A stretch of DNA of 64,000 bases from JANXQG01 sp963709175. GTDB lineage: Bacteria; Planctomycetota; Planctomycetia; Pirellulales; Thermoguttaceae. The position numbers and the translations under genes were made by a program. Of the stretch, positions 20,164 through 27,926 are shown in pieces (position 1 is the stretch's first letter; every line of letters starts with the position of its first letter). The stretch lies in contig CAVPVK010000007.1 in assembly GCA_963709175.1 (NCBI GenBank), forward strand, positions 1,798,001 through 1,862,000, read 5' to 3'. A model generated the notes under the pieces. It had not been told where the DNA came from. It worked only from the letters and a program-made list of their open reading frames with translations, and did not search any database.

Positions 20164-22287
20164 ATGCCAAAGCTCAAAAGCCTGTTGGCGGCCAGCATTG
20201 CGTTGGCAATGATCGGAGCGATTCTTTCTTGTTCTCGGGAGCCTGCCACGTCGAGCGGCCCGAGCAAGGAAAGTGGCTCGAAAGAAATGGGGCCGGCACC
20301 TTCTGCCAAGAAACTTGCCAAGGCCGACGAGGTGCCCTCTGCGCCTGACAAGGCCGCTGACAACATGTCGATTGTGGGCAAAGTGCAGATCGCCGGCAGG
20401 CCCGTTGCCGGGGCAGCAGTGACCCTTTACGCAACGGGCACTGGCGATCCCGCACAGTTGGCCCAAGGTAAAACCGATGGCGATGGTAAATTCAAGCTCG
20501 ATGGTGGCCAAACGCCGGCAGACAGTGTGCTCTACCTGGTTGCAAAAGGCGGTACGCCAAGGGCCGCCGATTCCAAGGGTCCCAGCGAGACAATCGCACT
20601 GCTTGCGGTCCTGGGAGCAAAGCTTCCGAGGGCGGTCACCGTCAACGAGCTTACCACGGTGGCCTCGGCGTTCACCGCCGCGCGGTTCATCAACGGCGAA
20701 GCCATCTCCGGCAAACCGCTCGGTCTGCGAATCGCTGCCGGGAACGTGCCGAATCTGGTGGACCTTGAGACCGGTGGATATGGCAAAGTGATTTTGGATC
20801 CGATCAACATTACACAAACTACGACGCTCGCGAACTTGAATACGTTGGGCTCGCTGATTAGCGCATGCGCTACCGTGGCCAGCGACGACTGGCGGGCTCG
20901 CTTCTTCAAGGCGGCCGCTCTGACCGGCGGAGCAACGCCAAAGAACACGCTCGAAGCGATGGCCGGTATCGCCCGCGCGTCGTATGCCGCGCCTAAGGAA
21001 CTCTTCGCGCTCTTCGAAGAAGCCTATCCGCAGCCCAAGGACGGCTCCCGGCGCAGCGCGCCTTTCCTGCCGTATCTCGCCTGGACCCCGCCGGATTTCA
21101 TGCTCAGCCTGTGTTTCGCCGGTGGCGGTTGTTGTGCCAATGGCCGGTTTATGTTCGACGCCGAGGGCAATCTTTGGAGCGGTCAGAACTGGATGCCTGG
21201 CTCACAGTCTGGCGTCATTCACAGCATCGGCGGCGGTGTTACCAAGTTCACTTCCAACGGGACGCCACTCTCGCCGCCGATCACTGGCTTCACGGGCATG
21301 GGGTTGGACGGAGTCGGCTGGGGCACGGCGGTGACGCGTGACCGTGTCTGGGCCACGAGCTTTAACGGAAAAATCCTCGTGATGGATTTTGACGGCAAGC
21401 CGATTGGGAAGGAAGGCGATTTCCCCTTCACGGAAAAATTCCTCGGCCTGATGGGCGTTGGCGTCTCTGCAAAGGGCGATGTCTGGATTGCCGACGGCGC
21501 CGACAATCAGTTGCTGCATTTCCCCGGAGGCAACATCAAGGCTGGCAAGATCGTCAAGGTCGCGGGGCTGAAGTCGCCATTCGACATCGTTGTCGATTCG
21601 CAGGATCGCATTTGGGTCAGCAACTCCCAGTCGGATACGCTCGTGCGATTTCCCGCTGATGATCCGTCCAAGGTGGAGACTTTCCGCTGCGGCATCAGCG
21701 TGCGTGCGCTCGCCCTAGACTCGCAGGAAAATGTTTGGGTGGCGAGCAATTGCTCCTTGGACTTTCCGATGCCGAAGGTCCCGGACGGCGCGTCCATCAT
21801 GGAGCAGTTCAAGATTATGGGCCAGGCCATGCTGCAGTATCCGAAACCCACCGGCGTCATTCACATGTTTCGTCCGGACGGCAGTCAGATTGACGCGAAG
21901 GGCTACACCGGCAACGGCGAAGTGGACGTTCCCTGGGGTTTGAACCTCGACGGCGATGACGACGTCTGGATCGGCAATCTTGGGCCTCGCACGCGCAGCG
22001 TGGTTCTGATGGCGGGTGCCAACTCGCAGGGACATCCTGCCGGCACCAAACCTGGGGATGTCATCCACAGCTTCAAGAGTGGCAGCATCCAGATGCTGAC
22101 CGATGTGGCGATTGACCCGGCCGGCAATGTCTGGGCCGCGAATAACTGGAATAGCCCCGAAGCGGCGGCCCTCCCAAATCCACCCACCGCCATCTCGACG
22201 TGGGGCGGCGGGTCGGGCTTCACGGTCATCTACGGAGCCGCCGCACCCGTGCAGCCGCCGCGCATGGGCAAGGTGCGTCGGCCATAA
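20164..22287 (+). CDS. lipoprotein with carboxypeptidase-regulatory-like domain and beta-propeller
   Basis: 707 residues. The signal peptide ends in a lipobox-like AILSC near residue 23, so the mature protein is probably lipid-anchored. Residues about 63-135 form a carboxypeptidase-regulatory-like fold (VGKVQIAGRPVAGAAVTLYA). Residues about 310-700 contain repeated NHL/Vgb-type blades (VWIADGADNQLLHFPGG, IVVDSQDRIWVSNSQSD, LALDSQENVWVASN, VAIDPAGNVWAANN), suggesting a propeller related to virginiamycin-B-lyase-like proteins. The substrate is unknown. It follows the HlyD gene by 46 bases and may belong to the same operon. A strong hairpin lies just after its stop. Confidence 0.8.
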   Translation: MPKLKSLLAASIALAMIGAILSCSREPATSSGPSKESGSKEMGPAPSAKKLAKADEVPSAPDKAADNMSIVGKVQIAGRPVAGAAVTLYATGTGDPAQLAQGKTDGDGKFKLDGGQTPADSVLYLVAKGGTPRAADSKGPSETIALLAVLGAKLPRAVTVNELTTVASAFTAARFINGEAISGKPLGLRIAAGNVPNLVDLETGGYGKVILDPINITQTTTLANLNTLGSLISACATVASDDWRARFFKAAALTGGATPKNTLEAMAGIARASYAAPKELFALFEEAYPQPKDGSRRSAPFLPYLAWTPPDFMLSLCFAGGGCCANGRFMFDAEGNLWSGQNWMPGSQSGVIHSIGGGVTKFTSNGTPLSPPITGFTGMGLDGVGWGTAVTRDRVWATSFNGKILVMDFDGKPIGKEGDFPFTEKFLGLMGVGVSAKGDVWIADGADNQLLHFPGGNIKAGKIVKVAGLKSPFDIVVDSQDRIWVSNSQSDTLVRFPADDPSKVETFRCGISVRALALDSQENVWVASNCSLDFPMPKVPDGASIMEQFKIMGQAMLQYPKPTGVIHMFRPDGSQIDAKGYTGNGEVDVPWGLNLDGDDDVWIGNLGPRTRSVVLMAGANSQGHPAGTKPGDVIHSFKSGSIQMLTDVAIDPAGNVWAANNWNSPEAAALPNPPTAISTWGGGSGFTVIYGAAAPVQPPRMGKVRRP

Positions 22288-23691
22288 ACTTCATCAAAAC
22301 GGGCCGCACCCGTCGTATCGGGTGCGGCCCGATAACCGACGGCGATTCTTTGACGGTTAGTGCGCCATGCGTAGCCGACAAGACCGAGGGCAACTCCGAG
22401 CAGCGCCAGCGTGCCCGGCTCCGGCACGACGGTGAGCACCAAGTCGTGGCCGGAAACGCCCAGCGTCGCCGGCATGCCGTCGACTGAGCCGCTGGTGCGG
22501 CCGCCCAGCAGATTGCCAGGGAGCGTGGTATTGGATTCGATCAAGTCGTACACGCCCGGCCCGAAGTTCGACGTGTGGCCGAAACCGAAATTCGAGAAGC
22601 CCAGCGGGCTGGCGAACGCCAGACTGCCGCAGTCAATCGTTTCGTTTGTGGAGGGCGTGTCGAGGTCGTAGTCCATCTGGGCCCCCATCGCCAGATCCAG
22701 GCCGCCGCTGAGCGTGAGGGTTCCCAGCGGACTGCCCGGTGCGATCGCCCCGCTGGGGCTTACGGTCACCGTGCTGAGGCTGCCCGTGCCGCCCAGGACG
22801 CCGCTTTGCACCGTGACGGGGCTGAGGAGCGAACCGTTGACGAGGAGCGAGCCTTGGCTGATCGTGGTGGCGCCGGTATAGGTGTTGCTGCCGGTAAGCA
22901 GCAACACGCCGCTGCCGACTTTCGTCAAACTGCCGGGGCCACTGAGCGTTCCGGAATAAATTGCGCTGGCGTTGTTGTTGCCCACCTGGAGCGCCACTGC
23001 GGCTGAGGCGGTATTGCTCAGGCGGAGCCTGCCGGTGCCGGTCAGTCCGCCGAACGTCACGGAGGTCAGCGTGCCGAAGCTCAGGGCTCCGGTGCCGCTG
23101 GTGTCCAGCGTGCTGTTTTGCAAAGCCAGCGGAGTGCCCAAGGCAAGCGTTCCGCCGCTGACCAAGGTATTGCCGCTGTAGATGTTGGTCGCGGCCAAGG
23201 TCAGCGTGCCGCTATCCAATTTGGTCAAGCTGCCGGGACCGGAGAGCGAACCGGAGAGAGTGACGGCGAAACCGAGAGTCGCGCCGCTGCCGCCGCTCTC
23301 CAACGTGATTGGCACACGGGTAGAGAATCCACTTTGAGCCATGAGCGTTCCGCCGCTAAAATTGAACGTCGCGCTTCCCGAACCTTGGCTCAGTGAAGAG
23401 ACGATGAGCACTCCACCGCTCAAGTTATACGTGCCGTTGCTGCCCGCATTGTAGCCAAGATAAAGCGGCCCGGTTTGAATCGGCCCAGCGCCATTTGTGC
23501 CGCCAGACTGTGCCCGAGTACCCAACGTACCTTCCAGCCGGGGTATCGGTGTAGATTCCACCACCACTAAGAACATACGAGCCGCTATCGCCGGTCTGGT
23601 AGCCAAGATAGAGACCGCCGCTGCATGCGGCTCCGCCAAGCCTGCTGGCAGCCCCAGAAACCGTTGGTTTCGCGACGGTGCTATGCTTCAC
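22230..23691 (-). pseudogene. 5'-truncated PEP-CTERM beta-strand-repeat gene
   Basis: The frame has YLGYxxGSxGxYxLSGG repeats, autotransporter-type strands (GSGVLLLTGSNTYTGATTI) and a PEP-CTERM tail (VVPEPGTLALLGVALGLVGYAWR). It closely resembles the gene at 13.5-17 kb. There is no signal peptide: the first Met (23691) is inside repeat sequence and nothing repeat-like or signal-like is seen upstream. One frame break lies near 23512 (one surplus base). After the anchor the frame continues about 35 residues into the opposing lipoprotein gene, so the normal stop is lost. Probably a non-functional remnant of a duplicated surface-protein gene. Confidence 0.65.
22300..22331 (+). terminator. hairpin between convergent genes
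   Basis: A perfect 13-bp GC-rich stem (CGGGCCGCACCCG and its complement) closes a 6-base loop, TCGTAT, 12 bases after the stop of the lipoprotein gene. No T-run follows, so it may be a weak or Rho-assisted terminator. It lies inside the run-on 3' end of the opposing PEP-CTERM frame. Confidence 0.6.
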
Positions 23692-24298
23692 CCACCCTGC
23701 CCCAGATTTCCCGACAAATTGAGTCCGCGATCACCATCGTATCTCAATCAAAGTGCCGTGAAAATGGGACGCGACCAAGGCACTCTCGGAACCAAGTCCA
23801 CCACGTCATCGGTGGGGTTGCCTGGCTCTGAGTGGAACGACCGCTTGTCTGCGGAGGTGGGGCATTCCTCCGCAGGCAAGGAAGTGGGGTACTATCTCCC
23901 TCGCTTGGCACCGTAGACTGCCTCTGGGATGGGCAATTGGCCACAAGCGGCCCAGTTTTTCTTGACGTCTGTTGCCGCGTCCCAGGTTTCCGGCCGTGGT
24001 TCCAGGCCATCGTCACCGTCGTCTGCCAGATGCACGCTAGCGGCCGCGTGGGAATTGATTTCTAGCCTCGTGCCGATGGGTGAAACAGGTCATTTTATGG
24101 CCCTCCGGCCATCCCTGGAAACGGTGTTCAAGCTCGGGGCAGGAGCAATCCGGCCCCGTGGCGTTTCTTTGGCAGGGGCGACCATGTTCTGCCGCAAGAT
24201 TCTGGCAACCAGCCAAGTCACCAAATTCTACTTCCACGGGGTAGCACCGGGCAGCACCGCGACCAAAACCCCGCCTTTATACTAAACACAAGAAACAA
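23692..24298. other. intergenic region left of the integrated element, no supported gene
   Basis: About 600 bases of chromosomal sequence between the truncated PEP-CTERM gene and the tRNA terminator hairpin. Short frames on both strands lack recognisable domains. It may be the site where the 5' part of the PEP-CTERM gene was lost. Confidence 0.3.
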
Positions 24299-24327
24299 CA
24301 TAAGCCCTTGGACAACAAGGGCTTATG
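24299..24327 (-). terminator. probable original terminator of tRNA-Lys, displaced by the element
   Basis: A perfect 12-bp stem (CATAAGCCCTTG / CAAGGGCTTATG) closes the loop GACAA. Read leftward, the stem is followed by TGTTGTTTCTTGTGTTTAG, a T-rich stretch. It ends one base before the left attachment repeat. In the uninterrupted chromosome it would sit directly after the 3' end of the tRNA-Lys gene, so it is most simply that gene's Rho-independent terminator, now about 8.3 kb away. Confidence 0.7.
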
Positions 24328-24328
24328 A

Positions 24329-24351
24329 AGTGCCCCCTGAAGGACTCGAAC
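24329..24351. repeat. left attachment site (attL core)
   Basis: Exact 23-bp match to 32581-32603. It starts AGTGCCCCCTGA and ends GACTCGAAC, which read on the minus strand is the T-arm and acceptor 3' strand of tRNA-Lys. Bases on either side differ between the two copies, so 23 bp is the full identity block. Confidence 0.9.
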
Positions 24352-24392
24352 AGACCCCCGAATTCCTCGGGGAATACGGGGGTTCGCTCGCA

Positions 24393-24419
24393 AAGCGGCG
24401 CAAAATCCGACGCACTTCC
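24393..24419 (+). repeat. end repeat, left copy (possible integrase arm site)
   Basis: 27 bases matching 32413-32439 with a single difference. It contains GGCGCAAAATCCGACGCA (24397-24414). It lies 41 bases inside the left core. Candidate arm-type binding site, or a scar of integrase 3' coding sequence: in one frame both copies encode SGAKS-x-ALPG. Confidence 0.5.
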
Positions 24420-24683
24420 CGGCAATTCGACCGCCGGCACGCCGTCGCAAGCTGCCGCCGCCGTCGCCGTCGCCGGGACCGCAACGAAGGCGAAGGGGCC
24501 GACGAAGGGGGCCGGCTCGACAAGCTGGCCGCCGCGCTGCTCACTCTCTCACCGGCCGAACGGGAACGGCTGACCGGCTATGCTCACCGCTCACCAGGGC
24601 AACAGGGGGACGGCATGACGGGCACACTTGCGCACGCAGTTTCGATTCCCGTTTGCCGTGTGGCCGGACACAGGGGGAACGGA

Positions 24684-24743
24684 CCAGCAAGGACCCGCAA
24701 CGGGGCGCTACCCCACCCCCCTCCGTCGGCGGGTCCTTGCTGG
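24684..24743. repeat. 15-bp perfect inverted repeat near element left end
   Basis: Arms CCAGCAAGGACCCGC (24684-24698) and its exact complement (24729-24743) enclose 30 bases. No T-run follows on either side. It could stop transcription coming across the joined ends of the circular form, or mark a replication or packaging site. Confidence 0.5.
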
Positions 24744-24821
24744 CTTAGCGCCATGGTGGCCCCGTCCCGGCAGATTCCATGCAACATTTTTGATTCCCTT
24801 GTGACACAGGAAAAAAACATC

Positions 24822-25256
24822 ATGGATTACGAACGCGAAATTCTGGTGCAAGTGCTGTCTTTGCTCGATTTCTGGGGAATGTCGCTCACCACTTTCGACG
24901 CCGGGGACCGTTCCCAGTCATGGTGCCGAGACAAGACCAGCAAGTTTCCGGCCGAGTATGAAAAGCTCGGGGTACGGTACATTCCCGCAATGTGGGCCGA
25001 GTGGGGCGGTTACGAACTCACCACCGCCGGCCGCCAAGCCTTTAGCCGGGCCGCTCGACACCTGGAATCCTTGGGGCTTGTCGTGACCGTCCGGCAATCC
25101 GGGGACCGGCTTACCCACCTTCGGCCGACGCCGGAAGGCTTGCGGGTGGCCGTCCGGCTCGCACAGGACGGCGGGAATCCGCCGAACCTGGGGTACGTCG
25201 CCAAGGCAATGGAGGAAGCCGAGTGGACAACGGGCAAGGCCACCGGGAAGCCTTGA
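24822..25256 (+). CDS. winged-helix DNA-binding protein
   Basis: 144 residues from the ATG at 24822, chosen because ACAGGAAAA lies upstream and the protein-like sequence begins here, though the frame is open further left. The middle and C-terminal part (YELTTAGRQAFSRAARHLES, LGLVVTVRQSGDRLTHLRPT) looks like a winged helix with an LTxxGR helix start and a GDRLTHL wing. It may regulate the element or assist replication. It is the first gene inside the left end. No close family name can be given. Confidence 0.6.
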   Translation: MDYEREILVQVLSLLDFWGMSLTTFDAGDRSQSWCRDKTSKFPAEYEKLGVRYIPAMWAEWGGYELTTAGRQAFSRAARHLESLGLVVTVRQSGDRLTHLRPTPEGLRVAVRLAQDGGNPPNLGYVAKAMEEAEWTTGKATGKP

Positions 25257-25351
25257 ACGGGCCTTGCTGTGACGAACAAATCGCCGCGCTCGAAAAGACG
25301 CTGGCCGAAGCGAAGGGGAAAGGGACCGACGAATGCAAAGCGCCGTCTTGA
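25223..25351 (+). CDS. small coiled-coil-like ORF
   Basis: 42 residues from a GTG with GAGGAAG just upstream. It overlaps the preceding gene by 34 bases and the following one by 19. The centre, DEQIAALEKTLAEAKGKGTD, is a short amphipathic heptad helix. Codon use matches the element. Function unknown; it could simply be a chance frame. Confidence 0.35.
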   Translation: MDNGQGHREALNGPCCDEQIAALEKTLAEAKGKGTDECKAPS

Positions 25352-25723
25352 ACTATCTGGCCGCCGAACGGCAAGCCGTGGCCGTGGCCGTGCCGACGCC
25401 ACCGCCGCCGGGGACCTTGGACCCGACGGGGGCCGCCAAGTGGCGCGACCTGGTGCCGATCCTACAAGGCCGTGGGAATGTTTCGGCCGGGGACCTGACG
25501 GCGCTCGAATGCCTTGTGCGCCGCCTGGCAACTCTGGCGGGCCGCACAGGCACAGATTGCCGACGGGGGGCTAGTCGCCGACGGCAAGGAAAACCCGTTT
25601 CTCGGCATTGCTCGAAAGGCACAGGTTGCCGTTCGGCAATGGGCCGCCGAACTGCGGCTGACGCCGAAAAGCCGCAAGCAAGATGACTTGAACCCGCCTT
25701 GCGATTTCGACGAAGGCGGATAA
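25333..25723 (+). pseudogene. P27-family phage small terminase subunit (one frame break)
   Basis: The first frame gives LDPTGAAKWRDLVPIL and GDLTAL; the next frame gives CAAWQLWRAAQAQIADGG, KENPFLGIARKAQVAVRQ and LRLTPKSRKQDDL. Joined, these follow the P27 small-terminase pattern (W..L.P.L, D...L, W..A...I...G, NP.L.IA.KA, L.LTP.SR) over about 129 residues. The join needs one base removed near 25508-25520, most naturally at CTC-G-AAT, giving TALNALCAAW. Small terminases recognise phage DNA for packaging. No large terminase is in the element, as in satellites that redirect a helper phage's packaging. Alternatively it is a prophage relic. Confidence 0.65.
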
Positions 25724-26053
25724 ACTGACACTATCGGGACGAACGGCTTGCTACCGTTCGATGGCTCGGGCCGGCCGACGGGTTATTCGCCTTTGCGCCG
25801 GCCGGCTCGGGCCTTCCCGTCAACAGAAAGGCGAATCATGGCTGACGGTTGCCAACGTATTCTCTGGCCGACATACTTTGCGGGACCTGCGGGAATGTGC
25901 AGCGATCCGACTTAAAGACTTGACCGAAGGAATTCCAATTTCCTGAATTTCGGCACAATCGCCGAACTCGGGCTGGATGAGTGCGGAAGATTTCGCAACA
26001 GGAACTCGAAAGACGGATAACCTTGAATCCGGCGCGGAACGGCACAGGACCGT
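25724..26053. other. element spacer with small hairpin
   Basis: About 330 bases between the small terminase and the HTH gene. CGAACGG (25743-25749) and CCGTTCG (25757-25763) form a 7-bp hairpin with a 7-base loop after the terminase stop. An initiation-like sequence, CAGAAAGGCGAATCATGGC, ends at about 25841 and resembles the one at the integrase start, but the ATG there opens only 25 codons; a different frame is open to 25946. Possibly a broken small gene. Confidence 0.35.
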
Positions 26054-26488
26054 TTGCAGCGCGCGGGGAAACCGTCGGAACGCTCTGACACGTTCGATAC
26101 CGTCTGCGCACAGGCCGCCGAACGGGAACGCTCGACACTGGCCGAATTCCTTAAACGGACGCCGCCGCCGGGTTCTTTCAATGGGACGTTTCCGCCGCGG
26201 GCTGCATACTGGGTGACAGGCACCCCGTCGCCGGCCGCCAAGCAAGAGCAAAGCGAAGGGAACGGCAAGGCCGGCAAGACCCGTAACCGCAAGGGGATAG
26301 GCGGACGAAAACGGCTTGCACCGAAAGAGGCACGAAAGCGGGAAACGATTCTTGCCGACTGGCAACAGGCAAAAGGCGCTGGAATTCGGCAAAAGCAATT
26401 CTGCCGGAACCAGGGTATTTCGACCTGCGACCTTGAAAAGTTTGTGGCGTGGCAATCGACGAAAACACGCCGCAAGCGAACGGCTTGA
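26054..26488 (+). CDS. helix-turn-helix protein of the element
   Basis: 144 residues; start uncertain. The N-terminal half is disordered-like and rich in Pro/Lys/Arg. The C-terminal region, RKRETILADWQQAKGAGIRQ followed by KQFCRNQGISTCDLEKFVAW, looks like the HTH found at the start of transposase-type Orf1 proteins (fcr..gis...l..w). A DNA-binding role within the element is inferred. A terminator-like hairpin follows about 40 bases after the stop. Confidence 0.5.
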   Translation: MQRAGKPSERSDTFDTVCAQAAERERSTLAEFLKRTPPPGSFNGTFPPRAAYWVTGTPSPAAKQEQSEGNGKAGKTRNRKGIGGRKRLAPKEARKRETILADWQQAKGAGIRQKQFCRNQGISTCDLEKFVAWQSTKTRRKRTA

Positions 26489-26527
26489 CACTCTCTGAGT
26501 TTGTTCGGGAAATTGTTGCTTGCTGAC

Positions 26528-26554
26528 AACGCCTGAAATCTACGGGCGTTTTTT
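26528..26554 (+). terminator. probable Rho-independent terminator
   Basis: AACGCC (26528-26533) pairs with GGCGTT (26545-26550) across an 11-base loop, and TTTTTT runs through the 3' side. It would end the left transcription unit of the element before the AlpA-primase operon. Confidence 0.55.
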
Positions 26555-26678
26555 GTCCTTCCCTGACTATCTGCCGAACAAACTGGGTTTGGCGAGTTTG
26601 TTTGTCGAACCGCCCTTTATTCTGTACTCATGCGACCGGCGCTTTGCTGGCCGCGAACTTTTCCGAAAGGGAAATCGA

Positions 26679-26916
26679 ATGAGTACCGCTCTTGTTTCGC
26701 CGGCCGACGCTTCGGCCGCCAAGCTCTTGGACGTGGCCGCCGTCGCCGACTTGCTCGAACTGCTCACAACGGCACGTCTACCGCCTTTCCGACGCCGGCA
26801 AAATGCCGGCACCCGTCAAGCTCGGGGCGCTGGTCCGCTGGTCCGCTTCGTCAATCCGCGAATGGATTGACGCCGGCTGTCCGGCCGTCCGTAGCTTGAA
26901 AGGGGCTGGCCGATGA
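26679..26916 (+). pseudogene. AlpA/excisionase-like HTH regulator (one frame break)
   Basis: GAAAGGG precedes the ATG. The first frame gives AAKLLDVAAVADLL; the second gives NCSQRHVYRLSDAGKMPAPV and KLGALVRWSASSIREWIDAG. Joined, they make a standard 78-residue AlpA-type MerR-like HTH: LLDVxxVAxLLxCSxRHVYRLxDAGxMPxPVxLGxLVRW. The join needs one base removed near 26755-26762, most naturally at CTC-G-AAC. AlpA-like proteins act as excisionases or activate element genes. It heads the replication operon, and its stop overlaps the next start by four bases (ATGA). Confidence 0.75.
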
Positions 26917-27404
26917 AGTGCCGCTGCAAAACCAAGTGCAAGCAATGCCACTGCCGGGACACCAGCGAAGGCGAAGCGAAGAAAGCCGCCGCGCTGGCCT
27001 TGCTCGAATCGCGCCGGGAAGTCTTCGTCAATCGTGGCCGCCGGGCGCTGTTGACGGCCATGCTCGACGGGGACGGCACCGCCACCGCCGACGCCGTGCG
27101 GGACCTGGTGACGCTGCCGCCGGGAATCGACGCCAAGCTATTTGGTTCCGTTCCCCACCGGCTGGCTTACGACGGCATTATCCGCAACGCCGGCCGGGTG
27201 AAGACGGCGCGGGCCGTGGCGCATGGCCGTTACGTTGAACTGTGGCGACTGGCTGACCGTGCCGCCGCCGAAGCCTGGCTTCGCAACCACCCCGATTTAC
27301 CGGACCCCGCCGACGTTGACCAGGGCGACGCCGTGCAAACCGTGCTTTTCCCAATCCAAGAAACCGCAACGCCGACGGGGGACACCGCCGGCGCTGCTTT
27401 GTAA
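26913..27404 (+). CDS. conserved element protein, helical DNA-binding-like
   Basis: 163 residues. It begins with a short Cys-rich basic segment (CRCKTKCKQCHC), possibly metal-binding, then a helical domain with LPPGIDAKLFGSVPHRLAYD and GIIRNAGRVKTARAVAHGR, which reads like a winged helix or small nuclease-associated fold. Start ATG overlaps the AlpA stop. I recall similar proteins in planctomycete prophage-like regions, but no function is established. Confidence 0.6.
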   Translation: MKCRCKTKCKQCHCRDTSEGEAKKAAALALLESRREVFVNRGRRALLTAMLDGDGTATADAVRDLVTLPPGIDAKLFGSVPHRLAYDGIIRNAGRVKTARAVAHGRYVELWRLADRAAAEAWLRNHPDLPDPADVDQGDAVQTVLFPIQETATPTGDTAGAAL

Positions 27405-27419
27405 CAGGAACCATTTTTC

Positions 27420-27926
27420 ATGGCTCGAAAATCTCTCACTGACATTCTACACGGTAGCGACCGTGAAACAATCTCACAGGCATGGGGCGAAACGAAGGCC
27501 GCCGAAGACTTCGCGCCGCTGCCGCCGGGCGAATATGTCGCTCGCATTGTTGGCGGGGACCTTTCCACCAGCAAGACGAAGGGCACGCCGTCTTACAAGC
27601 TCACCTTCCGGGTGCTTGAAGGCGACTTCGCCGGCCGCCGTTTCTGGCATGACGTGTATCTGACGCCGGCCGCGCTGCCGATGGCAAAGCGCGACCTTGG
27701 CAAGCTCGGGGTGACGGCGCTTGAACAACTGGAACGGCCGCTGCCGCCGGGTATCCGCTGCCGGGTGAAGCTCGCCTTGCGCCGGGATGATGACGGCAAC
27801 GAATTCAACAAAGTGAAGACGTTCGCCGTTGTCGGAATCGACGAACCGGAAACCGACGCCTTCGCGCCGGCCGACACCCCCGAACCGCCGCAAGACGTGG
27901 CAGGGGGCGACAATGACAATTTCTGA
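27420..27926 (+). CDS. DUF669-like phage protein
   Basis: 168 residues. LPPGEYVARIVGGDLSTSKT and SYKLTFRVLEGDFAGRRFWH are the hallmark strands of the DUF669 family found in phage recombination/replication modules, where members are thought to bind single-stranded DNA. The C-terminus is acidic (ends GGDNDNF), as in SSB-type proteins. It lies 15 bases after the previous gene and overlaps the primase start by 14 bases. Confidence 0.65.
   Translation: MARKSLTDILHGSDRETISQAWGETKAAEDFAPLPPGEYVARIVGGDLSTSKTKGTPSYKLTFRVLEGDFAGRRFWHDVYLTPAALPMAKRDLGKLGVTALEQLERPLPPGIRCRVKLALRRDDDGNEFNKVKTFAVVGIDEPETDAFAPADTPEPPQDVAGGDNDNF

Larger units (their letters stand above)
24352..24821. other. element left end: open frame continuous with attachment core, plus long hairpin
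   Basis: 470 bases before the first clear gene. One frame is open from the core (24330) to 25256, including the winged-helix gene; around 24500-24600 it encodes a helical, coding-like stretch (LDKLAAALLTLSPAERERL). In the excised circle this frame would continue the integrase. A perfect 15-bp inverted repeat (24684-24698 and 24729-24743, CCAGCAAGGACCCGC) with a 30-base loop follows, a possible terminator or structured signal. Confidence 0.5.

Noticed and set aside
24330..24821. Independent gene starting with GTG at the left attachment core
   Set aside because: The start is part of the tRNA-derived core and has no ribosome site. The frame makes sense only as a possible integrase tail in the circular form; the independent gene starts at 24822.
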